From contig NZ_CP041637.1 in assembly GCF_007197735.1 (NCBI RefSeq), positions 2,637,001 to 2,701,000 of the forward strand: a DNA stretch of 64,000 nt. The letters run 5' to 3'. A program made the position numbers and the translations under genes. This document shows positions 26,244 to 34,567 of this stretch, in pieces. The notes under the pieces are model-generated. The model was not told where the DNA came from, ran no database searches, and worked only from the letters and a program-made list of their open reading frames with translations. The DNA comes from Formosa sediminum (GTDB taxonomy: Bacteria; Bacteroidota; Bacteroidia; Flavobacteriales; Flavobacteriaceae). Every line of letters begins with the position of its first letter. Position 1 is the stretch's first letter.

Positions 26244-26917
26244 TTTTCTATTAATTTGTAACCAATACCATACACGGTTTCAATACAGATTTTGGCATTA
26301 GCATCTTCTAATTTTTTTCTTAAATTTTTTATTTGATAATATATAAAATCAAAGTTATCTGCTTGATCTATATGGTCTCCCCAAACATATTCTGCCAATG
26401 CAGATTTTGTAATTAAACGGTTTTTATTTAATGAGAAATAATTAAGAATATCAAATTCTTTTCGATTTAAATGAACCATTTCAGAGTTTATTTCTAAGGT
26501 GCGTTCTAGCACATCTATTGTACAATTTCCAATTTGTACTTGTGTGGATCCATTAAAATTTTTTCGACGTAATACAGCTGTAATTCGTGCTGTAAGTTCA
26601 GCAATATGAAAGGGTTTTGTTAAGTAATCGTCTGCTCCTAAAGTGAGTCCATTTATTTTATCGTCTAATGAGTTTTTGGCCGAAATGATAATCACATTTT
26701 CAGACTTTCCAAGTTGTTTTAAGTGTTTTAATAGATGTAAGCCATTTCCTTTAGGTAGCATTATATCTAAAAGAATACAATCGTATTGATACATCGATAT
26801 TTTATCGAAAGCAGTCGTGTAATCGTTAGCTGTCTCTACTGTGTAGTGCTCCTTAATAAGCGATTTTTTTATCGTGTCTTGTAACTCTGTTTCGTCTTCA
26901 ACAATTAAAATCTTCAT
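26240..26917 (-). CDS. OmpR/PhoB-family response regulator
   Basis: This 225-residue protein has a receiver domain (MKILIVEDETELQD, phospho-acceptor aspartate about 51 in CILLDIMLP, lysine in LTKPF about 101) and a C-terminal winged-helix DNA-binding domain (about 125-223, with LNRKEFDILNYF and ETVYGIGYKL). It is the first gene of the operon with the overlapping kinase. Although OmpR/PhoB-like by fold, nothing links it specifically to the Pho-like repeats elsewhere in the window. The neighbouring PepSY-like lipoprotein is a more probable target. Confidence 0.92.
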   Translation of the reverse strand: MKILIVEDETELQDTIKKSLIKEHYTVETANDYTTAFDKISMYQYDCILLDIMLPKGNGLHLLKHLKQLGKSENVIIISAKNSLDDKINGLTLGADDYLTKPFHIAELTARITAVLRRKNFNGSTQVQIGNCTIDVLERTLEINSEMVHLNRKEFDILNYFSLNKNRLITKSALAEYVWGDHIDQADNFDFIYYQIKNLRKKLEDANAKICIETVYGIGYKLIEK

Positions 26918-26964
26918 TTTACAAAAGTAATATTGAAATTTGAAACGTATTGGTTATGGAGAGA

Positions 26965-27996
26965 TTATTTATTTGACTTAATTAAAAAAAGTAAGCTTTT
27001 ATTTTTAGGAGCACGTAAAACTTCTTGTATAGAGATAATATTTAAAGGAAACTCTAGTAGTACATGTAAAAAACTAAGAAAATACAACGCTATTAAGCCC
27101 GTATTAAAATCGTAAATGCAGAGTGATACAGCGCAAATCCATATTGCTAGAATTATGATGGCATTTTTTTTTGTGATAGATTTTCGCCACCCAATAATTG
27201 ATGTTTTAGAAAACCAATTTAAATAATGATAGGTATAAGCAAAAGATACAAAAATCTGAATTCTAATTCCAATTTCCGATAAAGTTACATAAGTACCGTC
27301 TTTAAAGTTATTTAACACTTTGGCTATAAAAGCAAAGATGCCATTCATGTTTAAACTATTAATATTATCGAAAGTCGTTTTGGAAGGTGTATAATAGGTA
27401 TAATTAAATGGAATGAAAGCAATAATAAATGGCACACAAAGTAATGTTAAACCTAAATAGATGCCTAATGTACTTTTAGCTTTTATGGCACCATATATTA
27501 TAAAGAAAAATGTGAATATGTAAACATGTATAAGTGTAGGTAAAAAAGCACCAATTAAAAAGAAAGGCTTAGGTATGTAAGTAATAGTTAAAAAAGTTAC
27601 TAAGGTTATAACTATTAAAGCTAGTGCTAGATGTTTATTGCGTTTTAAAAATATTAAGCTAAGAGCAAACAAAAAACCAATAATTAAGAATATTTTGGTT
27701 TGTTTTCCTAATATAATAAGGGCTTGTTCTAAGGCGGGATTAAGGGTAATATTACTAAATTGAACTATAGGTGCTATAGCGATACATAGGGATAATATAA
27801 TAAAGACGTATACCCAATTTTTATGTGCACTGAAAAAGTAATTTTTTTCTCTTAGCCATGTAATTTCTGTTAAGTAATGCAAAGGTCCTAAGATTGCATA
27901 GGAAAACAAAAACAACTCAAAAGGGATTATAATGGCAATGAGCAAAGACATAACGATGAGTAAAATATTAAGAGTATCTATATGCCTTGTGTTCAT
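26965..27996 (-). CDS. Polytopic membrane protein of unknown function
   Basis: This 343-residue protein has about nine or ten hydrophobic spans. Conserved-looking histidines occur at membrane edges: GPLHYLTEITW (about 37-47), LIHVYIFTFFF, TYHYLNWFSK and FLHVLLEFPLN. Such an arrangement can bind a metal or haem, but I cannot match a family. A distant look of Brp/Blh-type carotene-cleaving membrane proteins was considered but the specific motifs are missing. It ends a three-gene minus-strand operon with the FAD oxidoreductase (42-base gap) and the HAD phosphatase. Confidence 0.5.
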   Translation of the reverse strand: MNTRHIDTLNILLIVMSLLIAIIIPFELFLFSYAILGPLHYLTEITWLREKNYFFSAHKNWVYVFIILSLCIAIAPIVQFSNITLNPALEQALIILGKQTKIFLIIGFLFALSLIFLKRNKHLALALIVITLVTFLTITYIPKPFFLIGAFLPTLIHVYIFTFFFIIYGAIKAKSTLGIYLGLTLLCVPFIIAFIPFNYTYYTPSKTTFDNINSLNMNGIFAFIAKVLNNFKDGTYVTLSEIGIRIQIFVSFAYTYHYLNWFSKTSIIGWRKSITKKNAIIILAIWICAVSLCIYDFNTGLIALYFLSFLHVLLEFPLNIISIQEVLRAPKNKSLLFLIKSNK

Positions 27997-28038
27997 AAAT
28001 TAAAGTGTATGGTCTAATGTAAGTTGAACTGTATGTTA

Positions 28039-29493
28039 TTATGTTATGTCATTATTAATTTTATTTTTTTCTATAACTAATTTAGAGAGTGCCCCTGGAT
28101 ATCCGCGTTCTTCAGCCAATTGTTTTGCTAGAAGATCAATATCTTGTGTATTGATGCTGTCAAGTAATGCATTGGTTTTAATGTGGTTAGTGATTTTTGT
28201 AACAATACCTTCATCCTCAATATTATCAATGATTTGATTGGCGACTGTTAGGGCAGAAGAAGCTTTAATAATTTCACTTCTCGCATAGCATTTACTAGGG
28301 AAACGTACTTCGCCTACACGTAAACTGGGATCGTCTCCAGAGATTTGCTGGGCTCCATACATTGGTGGTCCTCCTACGGTTGCGGTGGTAAATGATGGGA
28401 TATATTTTCCAACAAATTCTATTGCATTTTCTGTTCTAATTTTAATTTCATTTGCATCCCAATCGTGTTGTAATTTTTGAGTAATTCCATCGTTAAATTC
28501 AGGTTGCACCATATCTGCTTTAGATTGTACTAATCCGTTTTTAAACAGCGTGATATTCTCTGTCATACCATGAATTTGATAATATGAATCACAATAAGGC
28601 GTTAATTGAGCCATACCATGAGGTGTTCCACGTTCACCATGAAAAATAAGCTCAGGAATCAAACCCGGAATGGGGTGCCATTTAGAGACATAAGCGGCTT
28701 TAAATTCTATTAAACGTTCGGAGTTAATATGTAAAGATTCATCAATAGTGCCTGTTTTAAATCCGCTTGAGTTAACCAGATATTTCACATTATATACTGC
28801 ATCTGCTGTACAAATTTCCCAATTATGTTCCAGATTTAAAGTTCTTACATCTTTAATGTCTGTAACAAATGTATTGGTTTTTAAATTACAATGTTCTGAT
28901 TTATTTAAAGCCAATTGAGCTTGAGCAGCTAATCTAAATAAATTCCAACCATATTCTTGGACTAAGATTACAGGTGTTTTAAGTTGTTTATAATCTACTA
29001 ATTTAATGGCATTAGTCATCCATTGGTCTGCAGTGATTGGGCGTTTAACTGTAGGCAGATCTACTAAGGTATTTAAGTCGGTTTTAGAATATATTTTATA
29101 GTAATCCTTTGGGTCACCTAAAATTTTATTTTTAGGATCTTCTTGAATGAGAGATTTGTAGTAATCTACCAGCATATCCAGACGGCTTTGTATATTTTCT
29201 ACGGTATACTTTTCTGTTTTAGGAATACTAATAAACGTTGGCCTTTCATCTATAGATTGTGGAAATAGCCTAGCCATCTCTATAGACTGCTTCATGAGTA
29301 AACGGCATTGCTCATCAGATATATCTGGATAGAGATTTCCGCCAGCATGTAAATGACAAAACGGTGGGCCGTTAACCACACTTTGTTCTTGCTCAAACAA
29401 AATATTATTTATGCCATATTTAGCTAATTCAAGTGCTATTACAACACCAGAAACACCACCACCTATAATACCAACATTGTAAATTTTACTCAT
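28039..29493 (-). CDS. FAD-dependent oxidoreductase (DAO-like), uncharacterised
   Basis: I place the start at ATG 29493, giving MSKIYNVGIIGGGVSGVVIA, with the FAD-binding GGGVSG directly at the N-terminus. A longer form from 29520 would overlap the upstream gene. From there the protein has 484 residues. The segment FCHLHAGGNLYPDIS (about 45-60) is unusual and resembles the substrate-facing loop of malate:quinone-type and DAO oxidoreductases. SGFKTGTID and a C-terminal GGPPMYGAQQISGDDPSLR may also contact FAD. The HAD gene ends 1 base before this start (TAATATG), so the two are tightly coupled. Substrate unknown; a role in making a lipid or secondary metabolite with the membrane protein is speculation. 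Confidence 0.65.
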   Translation of the reverse strand: MSKIYNVGIIGGGVSGVVIALELAKYGINNILFEQEQSVVNGPPFCHLHAGGNLYPDISDEQCRLLMKQSIEMARLFPQSIDERPTFISIPKTEKYTVENIQSRLDMLVDYYKSLIQEDPKNKILGDPKDYYKIYSKTDLNTLVDLPTVKRPITADQWMTNAIKLVDYKQLKTPVILVQEYGWNLFRLAAQAQLALNKSEHCNLKTNTFVTDIKDVRTLNLEHNWEICTADAVYNVKYLVNSSGFKTGTIDESLHINSERLIEFKAAYVSKWHPIPGLIPELIFHGERGTPHGMAQLTPYCDSYYQIHGMTENITLFKNGLVQSKADMVQPEFNDGITQKLQHDWDANEIKIRTENAIEFVGKYIPSFTTATVGGPPMYGAQQISGDDPSLRVGEVRFPSKCYARSEIIKASSALTVANQIIDNIEDEGIVTKITNHIKTNALLDSINTQDIDLLAKQLAEERGYPGALSKLVIEKNKINNDIT

Positions 29494-29494
29494 A

Positions 29495-30169
29495 TTAAAA
29501 TAGATCTTGTAAGTCTGCAAATTGATTTGCTACCACTGTAGGATTGTAATCTGCAATATTTTCGTTATAGTTATAACCATAACTTACACCAATACTATCC
29601 ATTTTTGCATGTTGTGCCGCTAAAATATCATTTTTAGAGTCTCCAACCATTACACTTTTAGCAACAGTGGTTTGCATGGTTTCAACTAAATGTAAAAGTG
29701 GTAAAGCATCAGGTTTTTTCTTAGGTAAAGAATCTTCTCCAACCCAAGTTTTAAAATAATCTTTAATTCCTAGAGTCTCTAGTATGGGAGCTATAAATCC
29801 ATACGGTTTATTGGTACAAATCACTAAAGTATAGCCTTTGCTTTTTAAATACTTTAAAGTCTCTAAAACTCCTGGATACATGAAAGTGTCTTTACAAGTT
29901 TCCGCTTTGTAGGCAGAAAAATAGACGTTAAAGGCTTCCTCTAAAAATGTATCAGATAAATCGGTATCAGGCATAGCACGTATTATAGCGCGTTTTACTA
30001 ACGGCTTTGCGCCATTTCCTATAAAAGGTGTTACATCTTCAATAGTTAATGGAGGTGCATTATAGTGTGCTAACATTTTATTAATAGCCAAAGTTAAATC
30101 TGGAATACTATTAATTAATGTACCATCAAAATCAAATATAATAAGGTCTTTATCTTTGAAATTCACCAT
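29495..30169 (-). CDS. HAD hydrolase, phosphoglycolate phosphatase-like
   Basis: This 224-residue protein has the HAD motifs DFDGTLINS (nucleophile D13), an ICTNKPYG motif II, a lysine in KKKPDALPLL, and GDSKNDILAA. The cap region includes TPFIGNGAKPLVKRA, a segment shared by phosphoglycolate phosphatases (Gph). The enzyme probably dephosphorylates a small phospho-metabolite, and 2-phosphoglycolate is the default guess. It is the first gene of a tight operon with an FAD oxidoreductase and a membrane protein, so a pathway-specific substrate is equally possible. Confidence 0.8.
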   Translation of the reverse strand: MVNFKDKDLIIFDFDGTLINSIPDLTLAINKMLAHYNAPPLTIEDVTPFIGNGAKPLVKRAIIRAMPDTDLSDTFLEEAFNVYFSAYKAETCKDTFMYPGVLETLKYLKSKGYTLVICTNKPYGFIAPILETLGIKDYFKTWVGEDSLPKKKPDALPLLHLVETMQTTVAKSVMVGDSKNDILAAQHAKMDSIGVSYGYNYNENIADYNPTVVANQFADLQDLF

Positions 30170-30331
30170 GCTTGTTTTTTATAACAAATATGGGGAAGTT
30201 TTAATAAAATTGAGCCTATTTAAGACCCCAACCGGACTTTCGCTTTAAGTTTTTAGATTATTATAATTTATGGTATAAATAAATAATAATTTCTCATTAA
30301 TTAGATTAAATAGGTGAAATATTATATTGTT

Positions 30332-31093
30332 TTAATCTCTACTTTTTGATTTACCTAGTAACCTTAAAATTTCTAGATAAAGCCAAATTAGAGTTACCAT
30401 TAACCCAAATGCGGCATACCATTCCATGTATTTTGGAGCTTTTAATTCAGCTCCTTTCTCTATAAAATCGAAATCTACTACTAAATTTAAGGCTGCAATA
30501 ATAACAACAAATAAAGAAAATAGAATGCCACTTATAGAATTATCGTGTATAAATGGAAGGTTAAACCCAAAGAAACTTCCAAATACAGAGATAATATAAT
30601 ACAGCGCTATTCCTGATGTTGCAGAAGCTATAACAAGTTTGAAGTTCTCTGTTGCTTTAATAATACCTAGTTTGTAAATAGTTAGCAAACTAAAGAGTAT
30701 GCCAAAAGTTAATAGTATAGCTTGTATAACTATACCAGGAAATCTTTCTTCCATTAAGGCAGATAATCCACCAATGGCTAAGCCTTGTAATGCACAATAT
30801 ATAGGAGCAAGGTAAGGAGCTAAAGTTTTTTTGTAAATTATAATTACAGCTACTCCAAATGCTGCTAATGAGCCCGTTAGTATATAGGGTTGGATACGAC
30901 CTAAATCTAAATTTTCTTGATACATATTCCAAGTCACCATAGCGGCAGCGAGTACAATTATACCTAATAAGGCCGTTTTGTTAACGGTACCATTAATAGT
31001 CATAACAGATTCTATATGTGCAGGATTTAAGGTTTTAGCTTTTGTGAAAATTTCAGCTTTTAAAGCAGGGTTTTTAGATTTAAAAAGGGCCAT
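30332..31093 (-). CDS. Bax inhibitor-1 / YccA family membrane protein
   Basis: This 253-residue protein has seven predicted spans from about residue 40 to 245. The cytoplasmic start MALFKSKNPALKAEIFTKA and the C-terminal end VVDFDFIEKGAELKAPKYME, then WYAAFGLMVTLIWLYLEILR, are typical of the bacterial Bax inhibitor-1/YccA group (YBHL-like, extended N-terminus). Bacterial relatives act as pH-sensitive calcium leak channels or as FtsH modulators. It is monocistronic with AT-rich flanks. Confidence 0.9.
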   Translation of the reverse strand: MALFKSKNPALKAEIFTKAKTLNPAHIESVMTINGTVNKTALLGIIVLAAAMVTWNMYQENLDLGRIQPYILTGSLAAFGVAVIIIYKKTLAPYLAPIYCALQGLAIGGLSALMEERFPGIVIQAILLTFGILFSLLTIYKLGIIKATENFKLVIASATSGIALYYIISVFGSFFGFNLPFIHDNSISGILFSLFVVIIAALNLVVDFDFIEKGAELKAPKYMEWYAAFGLMVTLIWLYLEILRLLGKSKSRD

Positions 31094-31237
31094 TTTATGT
31101 AATCTCAGGTTAAATTTGTTATATAATAAATTGTGGCTTGCTAAGTGGGGGTATAATTACATTAGGAAACCTGTTTAGATTTATTTTTAGAGATGGTTAT
31201 CTAGGTATAACCGTTTATTTGGTTCTGTATTTTTAGT

Positions 31238-31819
31238 TTACAATAAATTCAACGTATATGCATTTAAAGATTCTAATTTTTTAGCGATCAAAACATTCCA
31301 TTTTTGTTGTGCATCTTTGATTGTAGAATGTTTAGTTTCTGTATCGTATAATTTTTGAAAATTTATATAGTCTTGGAATAATGTTTTATGAATCCGTCTA
31401 TAATCCGTTTCTAAAACAGTCCCAGAACGTTGTTTTACTAAATGGATTTCTTGCCTCATTTTTCTAGCAAACAGTTCAGCAATGTCAAAATGTAATTGTT
31501 CATGGTCTAAAATGTAATTACTGTCTGTATTTATCCAGGACAGTTTTTTATAAAATTTAGCTAAAACCTGATATTGATATTTCCCGTTGTTATACGTATA
31601 CGGAATTATAATAATATTAGCACCTGTTAAGGCTTTGCCAGAAGCCTTAGATTTTGTTTTACCTAGAAAATCTGATGTTTTTAATTTTCTATTAGCTGTC
31701 CAAATAATACCATCTTCCGTTTCTAATTGTATGGGTTTAACATGTTGTGCCTGCACAGACATTGTAAAACCTATATAGGTAATTATAATGTAAAGTGCGT
31801 GTATAAAGCGGTATTTCAT
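31238..31819 (-). CDS. DUF922 secreted protein, putative zinc peptidase
   Basis: This 193-residue protein has a signal peptide (about 1-24, ending SVQAQ). The motif LDHEQLHFDIAELFARKM (about 105-122) contains HEQLH, an HExxH-type zinc site, within a segment matching DUF922. The N-terminal strand region IIWTANRKLKTSDF and YNNGKYQYQVLAKFYKKLSW are also family-like. A peptidase activity is inferred from the motif only. It lies 43 bases after the stop of the upstream secreted protein, so they may be co-transcribed. Confidence 0.75.
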   Translation of the reverse strand: MKYRFIHALYIIITYIGFTMSVQAQHVKPIQLETEDGIIWTANRKLKTSDFLGKTKSKASGKALTGANIIIIPYTYNNGKYQYQVLAKFYKKLSWINTDSNYILDHEQLHFDIAELFARKMRQEIHLVKQRSGTVLETDYRRIHKTLFQDYINFQKLYDTETKHSTIKDAQQKWNVLIAKKLESLNAYTLNLL

Positions 31820-31862
31820 ACAAAATTGATACAGCGTGTTTTATAGTGGTAGATTCTTAAAA

Positions 31863-32456
31863 TTATAATCTATCAATTAATGTTTTAGGTAATATTTTTT
31901 CCAAAATTATTTTTTGGCTTTTTTCTATCACTAAAAATTTCCAATCTGTTTTTCCATTTTCAGATATGGCATAAGCATCTTTAACAGCATTTATATTATA
32001 AACACCTGTTTCTGTATTATAAGATACATTTTCTGCGCCAAATGTTTGTTCGAAAGAAGCTTTAGTTAAGCTTAGTCTATTGTTTTCTTGCGTTTCAGTT
32101 TCTTCAGCTGAGCTATTAATTTTAATATTCATCTCACTAGAATAAGAAAGAATTGCATAATGTTTAGAATCAATTTTTTCAGCATCTGCTACCGATATTA
32201 TTTTGGGGTTAATAATCTCAAATTCCATGGATGGATTATTAAAAGTTTGCTCCATAATTGTAATTAATTGTGTTTTTGGGATGATTTCAAAAAATTCTGG
32301 AGTGATATATTCCATAGATTTTTCAAAATCCATATTAACAATTGAGTTCAAATAATCATTAAATTCAGATTCAATATTCTTTTTATAGTCTTGTGCAAAT
32401 CCAACGGTGCAGAAGCTTAAAAATAAAACGGTAAGGATGCTGTTTTTAAAAGTCAT
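31863..32456 (-). CDS. Secreted protein of unknown function
   Basis: This 197-residue protein has a signal peptide (1-21, ending VGFAQ). The mature part is predicted alpha+beta, beginning with a helix IESEFNDYLNSIVNMDFEKS then MEYITPEFFEIIP, a layout reminiscent of NTF2-like small domains. It ends DWKFLVIEKSQKIILEKILP. I recognise no named family. It may form a two-gene unit with the downstream DUF922 gene. Confidence 0.6.
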   Translation of the reverse strand: MTFKNSILTVLFLSFCTVGFAQDYKKNIESEFNDYLNSIVNMDFEKSMEYITPEFFEIIPKTQLITIMEQTFNNPSMEFEIINPKIISVADAEKIDSKHYAILSYSSEMNIKINSSAEETETQENNRLSLTKASFEQTFGAENVSYNTETGVYNINAVKDAYAISENGKTDWKFLVIEKSQKIILEKILPKTLIDRL

Positions 32457-32583
32457 AGTACATTTTTTTGTTTTGTATTGCTAAAATACCGAATACAAAA
32501 CTTTTAAAATGGAAATTGTAAAAATAATGATTGAAAATTTGAAAATTCAGATTGTTAAGTGAAGTCGTAAAATCATTAAATAT

Positions 32584-32636
32584 AAAAACTCATTATACCT
32601 AATTATTGCATTTTAATTCTATATAATGAGTTTTTT
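32584..32636. terminator. bidirectional intrinsic terminator
   Basis: AAAAACTCATTATA (32584-32597) pairs with TATAATGAGTTTTT (32622-32635), with a 24-base loop. It follows the GH13 stop on the minus strand by 14 bases. Confidence 0.75.
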
Positions 32637-32649
32637 ATCCTTTTAAAAA

Positions 32650-34416
32650 TTAATTACTTACATACAACCTAGCCTCCCAAGGTTGTAGTTTGATTGTTTG
32701 TGAATCTATAGTTTGCAATTCTTCTGTGAGGTTACTTATTACTAAATTATAACCTTTGTATTGTTTATTAATTTTAAAATCTACTGTAGATCTGGACATA
32801 TTTAAAACGACTAAGTAAGTTTTGTTTTTCCCCGTTCTTGTATATGCAAAAATTTCAGGATGATTTATTGCGATATCATTATAGTCTCCATATATTAAAT
32901 TGTCGTTATTTTTTCGGATATCGAGTATTTTACGATAAAAATGAAAAATAGAATTTGAATCTGAAAGATTATGTTCTACATTAATTGCTTTAAAATTAGG
33001 GTTGATCCCAAGCCAAGTTGTGTTTCCAGAAGTGAAACCAGCTTGTTTTTGATCTGACCATTGCATAGGAGTACGTGCATGATCTCTAGCCATTTTATTT
33101 AAATCTTCTAAATAGGATTCTGGACTTTCTCCATTGGCTATAATTTTGTCGTAATTACCTTTAATTTCTACATCATCAAATTGATCAAAAGACGTAAACG
33201 GATAATTAGTCATCCCAATTTCATCTCCTTGATATAGAAATGCAGTACCTCGCTGAGTTAATAATAACATGGCTAATAATTTTGCAGATGGGATTCTATA
33301 TTCAGGAGTATCGTCTCCAAACTTACTTACAGCCCTTGGATTATCATGATTAGATAGAAAAAAAGTGGGCCAATTGTGGTAGCTAACATCACTTTGAGTT
33401 TTTACAAGTTTTTTAAATTCCGGTAAAGTCCAATCATTTTGTTTAAAGTTGTCTCTACCCACGCGCACGGCATCAAACCAAAAAGCGAGATCAATTTCAT
33501 TATTACGCTCATCAGTAATTTCCAATGTTTTTTCTGCGTTTCCCCCATAAGCTTCACCCACAGTCATGACATCATAATTAGAGAGCACTTCTTTATTCAT
33601 CTCTTTTAAAAATTCATTTAATCTTGGACCGTATGCGTATGTATATTCTGGATGTTTTAATCCTTCAACATCCATATCTTTAAAGTCTGTAGGTTTAGAA
33701 ATAAGAGCGATAACATCCATTCTAAAACCATCTACACCTTTATCTAGCCAAAATCTCATGAGATCATATACTTCAGCTCTTAGTTTAGGGTTTTCCCAAT
33801 TTAAATCAGGTTGTTTTTTAGCAAAGTAATGTAAATAATATTCGCCATCTGGACCTGCTTTTTCCCAAGCTGAACCACCAAAGAATGAAGTCCAATTGTT
33901 TGGTGGATTACCTTCTTTTCCCGGTTTCCAAATGTAATAATCCCTATATGGACTCTCTTTTGATGCCATACTTTCTTGAAACCATTTATGCTCATCACTT
34001 GAGTGATTAATCACTAAATCTATAATAAGTTTTATTCCACGTTCATGTAAACCATTTAGTAAAGTGTCAAAGTCTTCTATTGTGCCAAATTCTTTCATTA
34101 CTTTTCGATAATCTCGAATATCATAACCATTATCGGCATTTGGAGAATCAAAATGTGGACTTAGCCATACGACATCTATTCCCAATGCCTCCAGATAATC
34201 CAATTTTGAAATAATGCCAGGAATATCTCCGATACCATCTCCATCTGAATCTTTAAATGAACGTGGATAAATTTGATATACGACTGCTTCCTTCCACCAT
34301 TCTTTTTTTATAGTTTGAGTGGTCTCATTTTTTAAATTTGAGTGTTCTTTTTCGTTGTTTTGTTTACATCCTGTAATAAGAAAAAGCACACTAAGAATTA
34401 AAATTTTAAATTTCAT
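32650..34416 (-). CDS. GH13 alpha-glucosidase, lipoprotein
   Basis: This protein of about 588 residues starts at ATG 34416 (MKFKILILSVLFLITGCKQ), where LITGC is a lipobox. An ATG 8 codons upstream would spoil the signal. The mature protein is a GH13 alpha-amylase-superfamily enzyme of the alpha-glucosidase/oligo-1,6-glucosidase type: WWKEAVVYQIYPRSFKDSDG, VINHSSDEH, the nucleophile in GVDGFRMDVIALI, the acid/base in TVGEAYGG, and FFLSNHDNPRA. It should cleave terminal alpha-glucose from oligosaccharides at the cell envelope. The upstream gene encodes a GH65 enzyme, so the pair probably degrades alpha-glucosides. No SusC/SusD or regulator is adjacent. Confidence 0.9.
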   Translation of the reverse strand: MKFKILILSVLFLITGCKQNNEKEHSNLKNETTQTIKKEWWKEAVVYQIYPRSFKDSDGDGIGDIPGIISKLDYLEALGIDVVWLSPHFDSPNADNGYDIRDYRKVMKEFGTIEDFDTLLNGLHERGIKLIIDLVINHSSDEHKWFQESMASKESPYRDYYIWKPGKEGNPPNNWTSFFGGSAWEKAGPDGEYYLHYFAKKQPDLNWENPKLRAEVYDLMRFWLDKGVDGFRMDVIALISKPTDFKDMDVEGLKHPEYTYAYGPRLNEFLKEMNKEVLSNYDVMTVGEAYGGNAEKTLEITDERNNEIDLAFWFDAVRVGRDNFKQNDWTLPEFKKLVKTQSDVSYHNWPTFFLSNHDNPRAVSKFGDDTPEYRIPSAKLLAMLLLTQRGTAFLYQGDEIGMTNYPFTSFDQFDDVEIKGNYDKIIANGESPESYLEDLNKMARDHARTPMQWSDQKQAGFTSGNTTWLGINPNFKAINVEHNLSDSNSIFHFYRKILDIRKNNDNLIYGDYNDIAINHPEIFAYTRTGKNKTYLVVLNMSRSTVDFKINKQYKGYNLVISNLTEELQTIDSQTIKLQPWEARLYVSN

Positions 34417-34567
34417 ATTTATTGTTTTTTTGCTGTACATGTATGTTTAGTTATTTTATAATAAACTTTAAAATTCGTTGTAAAACGAATTATGTTATCG
34501 AGCACATTTTGTGATTAATATATAATTAGCCCTATACTATGTATGTTTTATATCTTTAAAAATACAA

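Noticed and set aside
26240-26917. PhoB that recognises the triple repeat elements
   Set aside because: OmpR/PhoB fold alone is not evidence, the gene is not near phosphate transport genes, and its kinase pairs with a PepSY-like lipoprotein.
26965-27996. Brp/Blh carotene dioxygenase
   Set aside because: Histidine-bearing spans were suggestive, but the family's conserved blocks could not be found.
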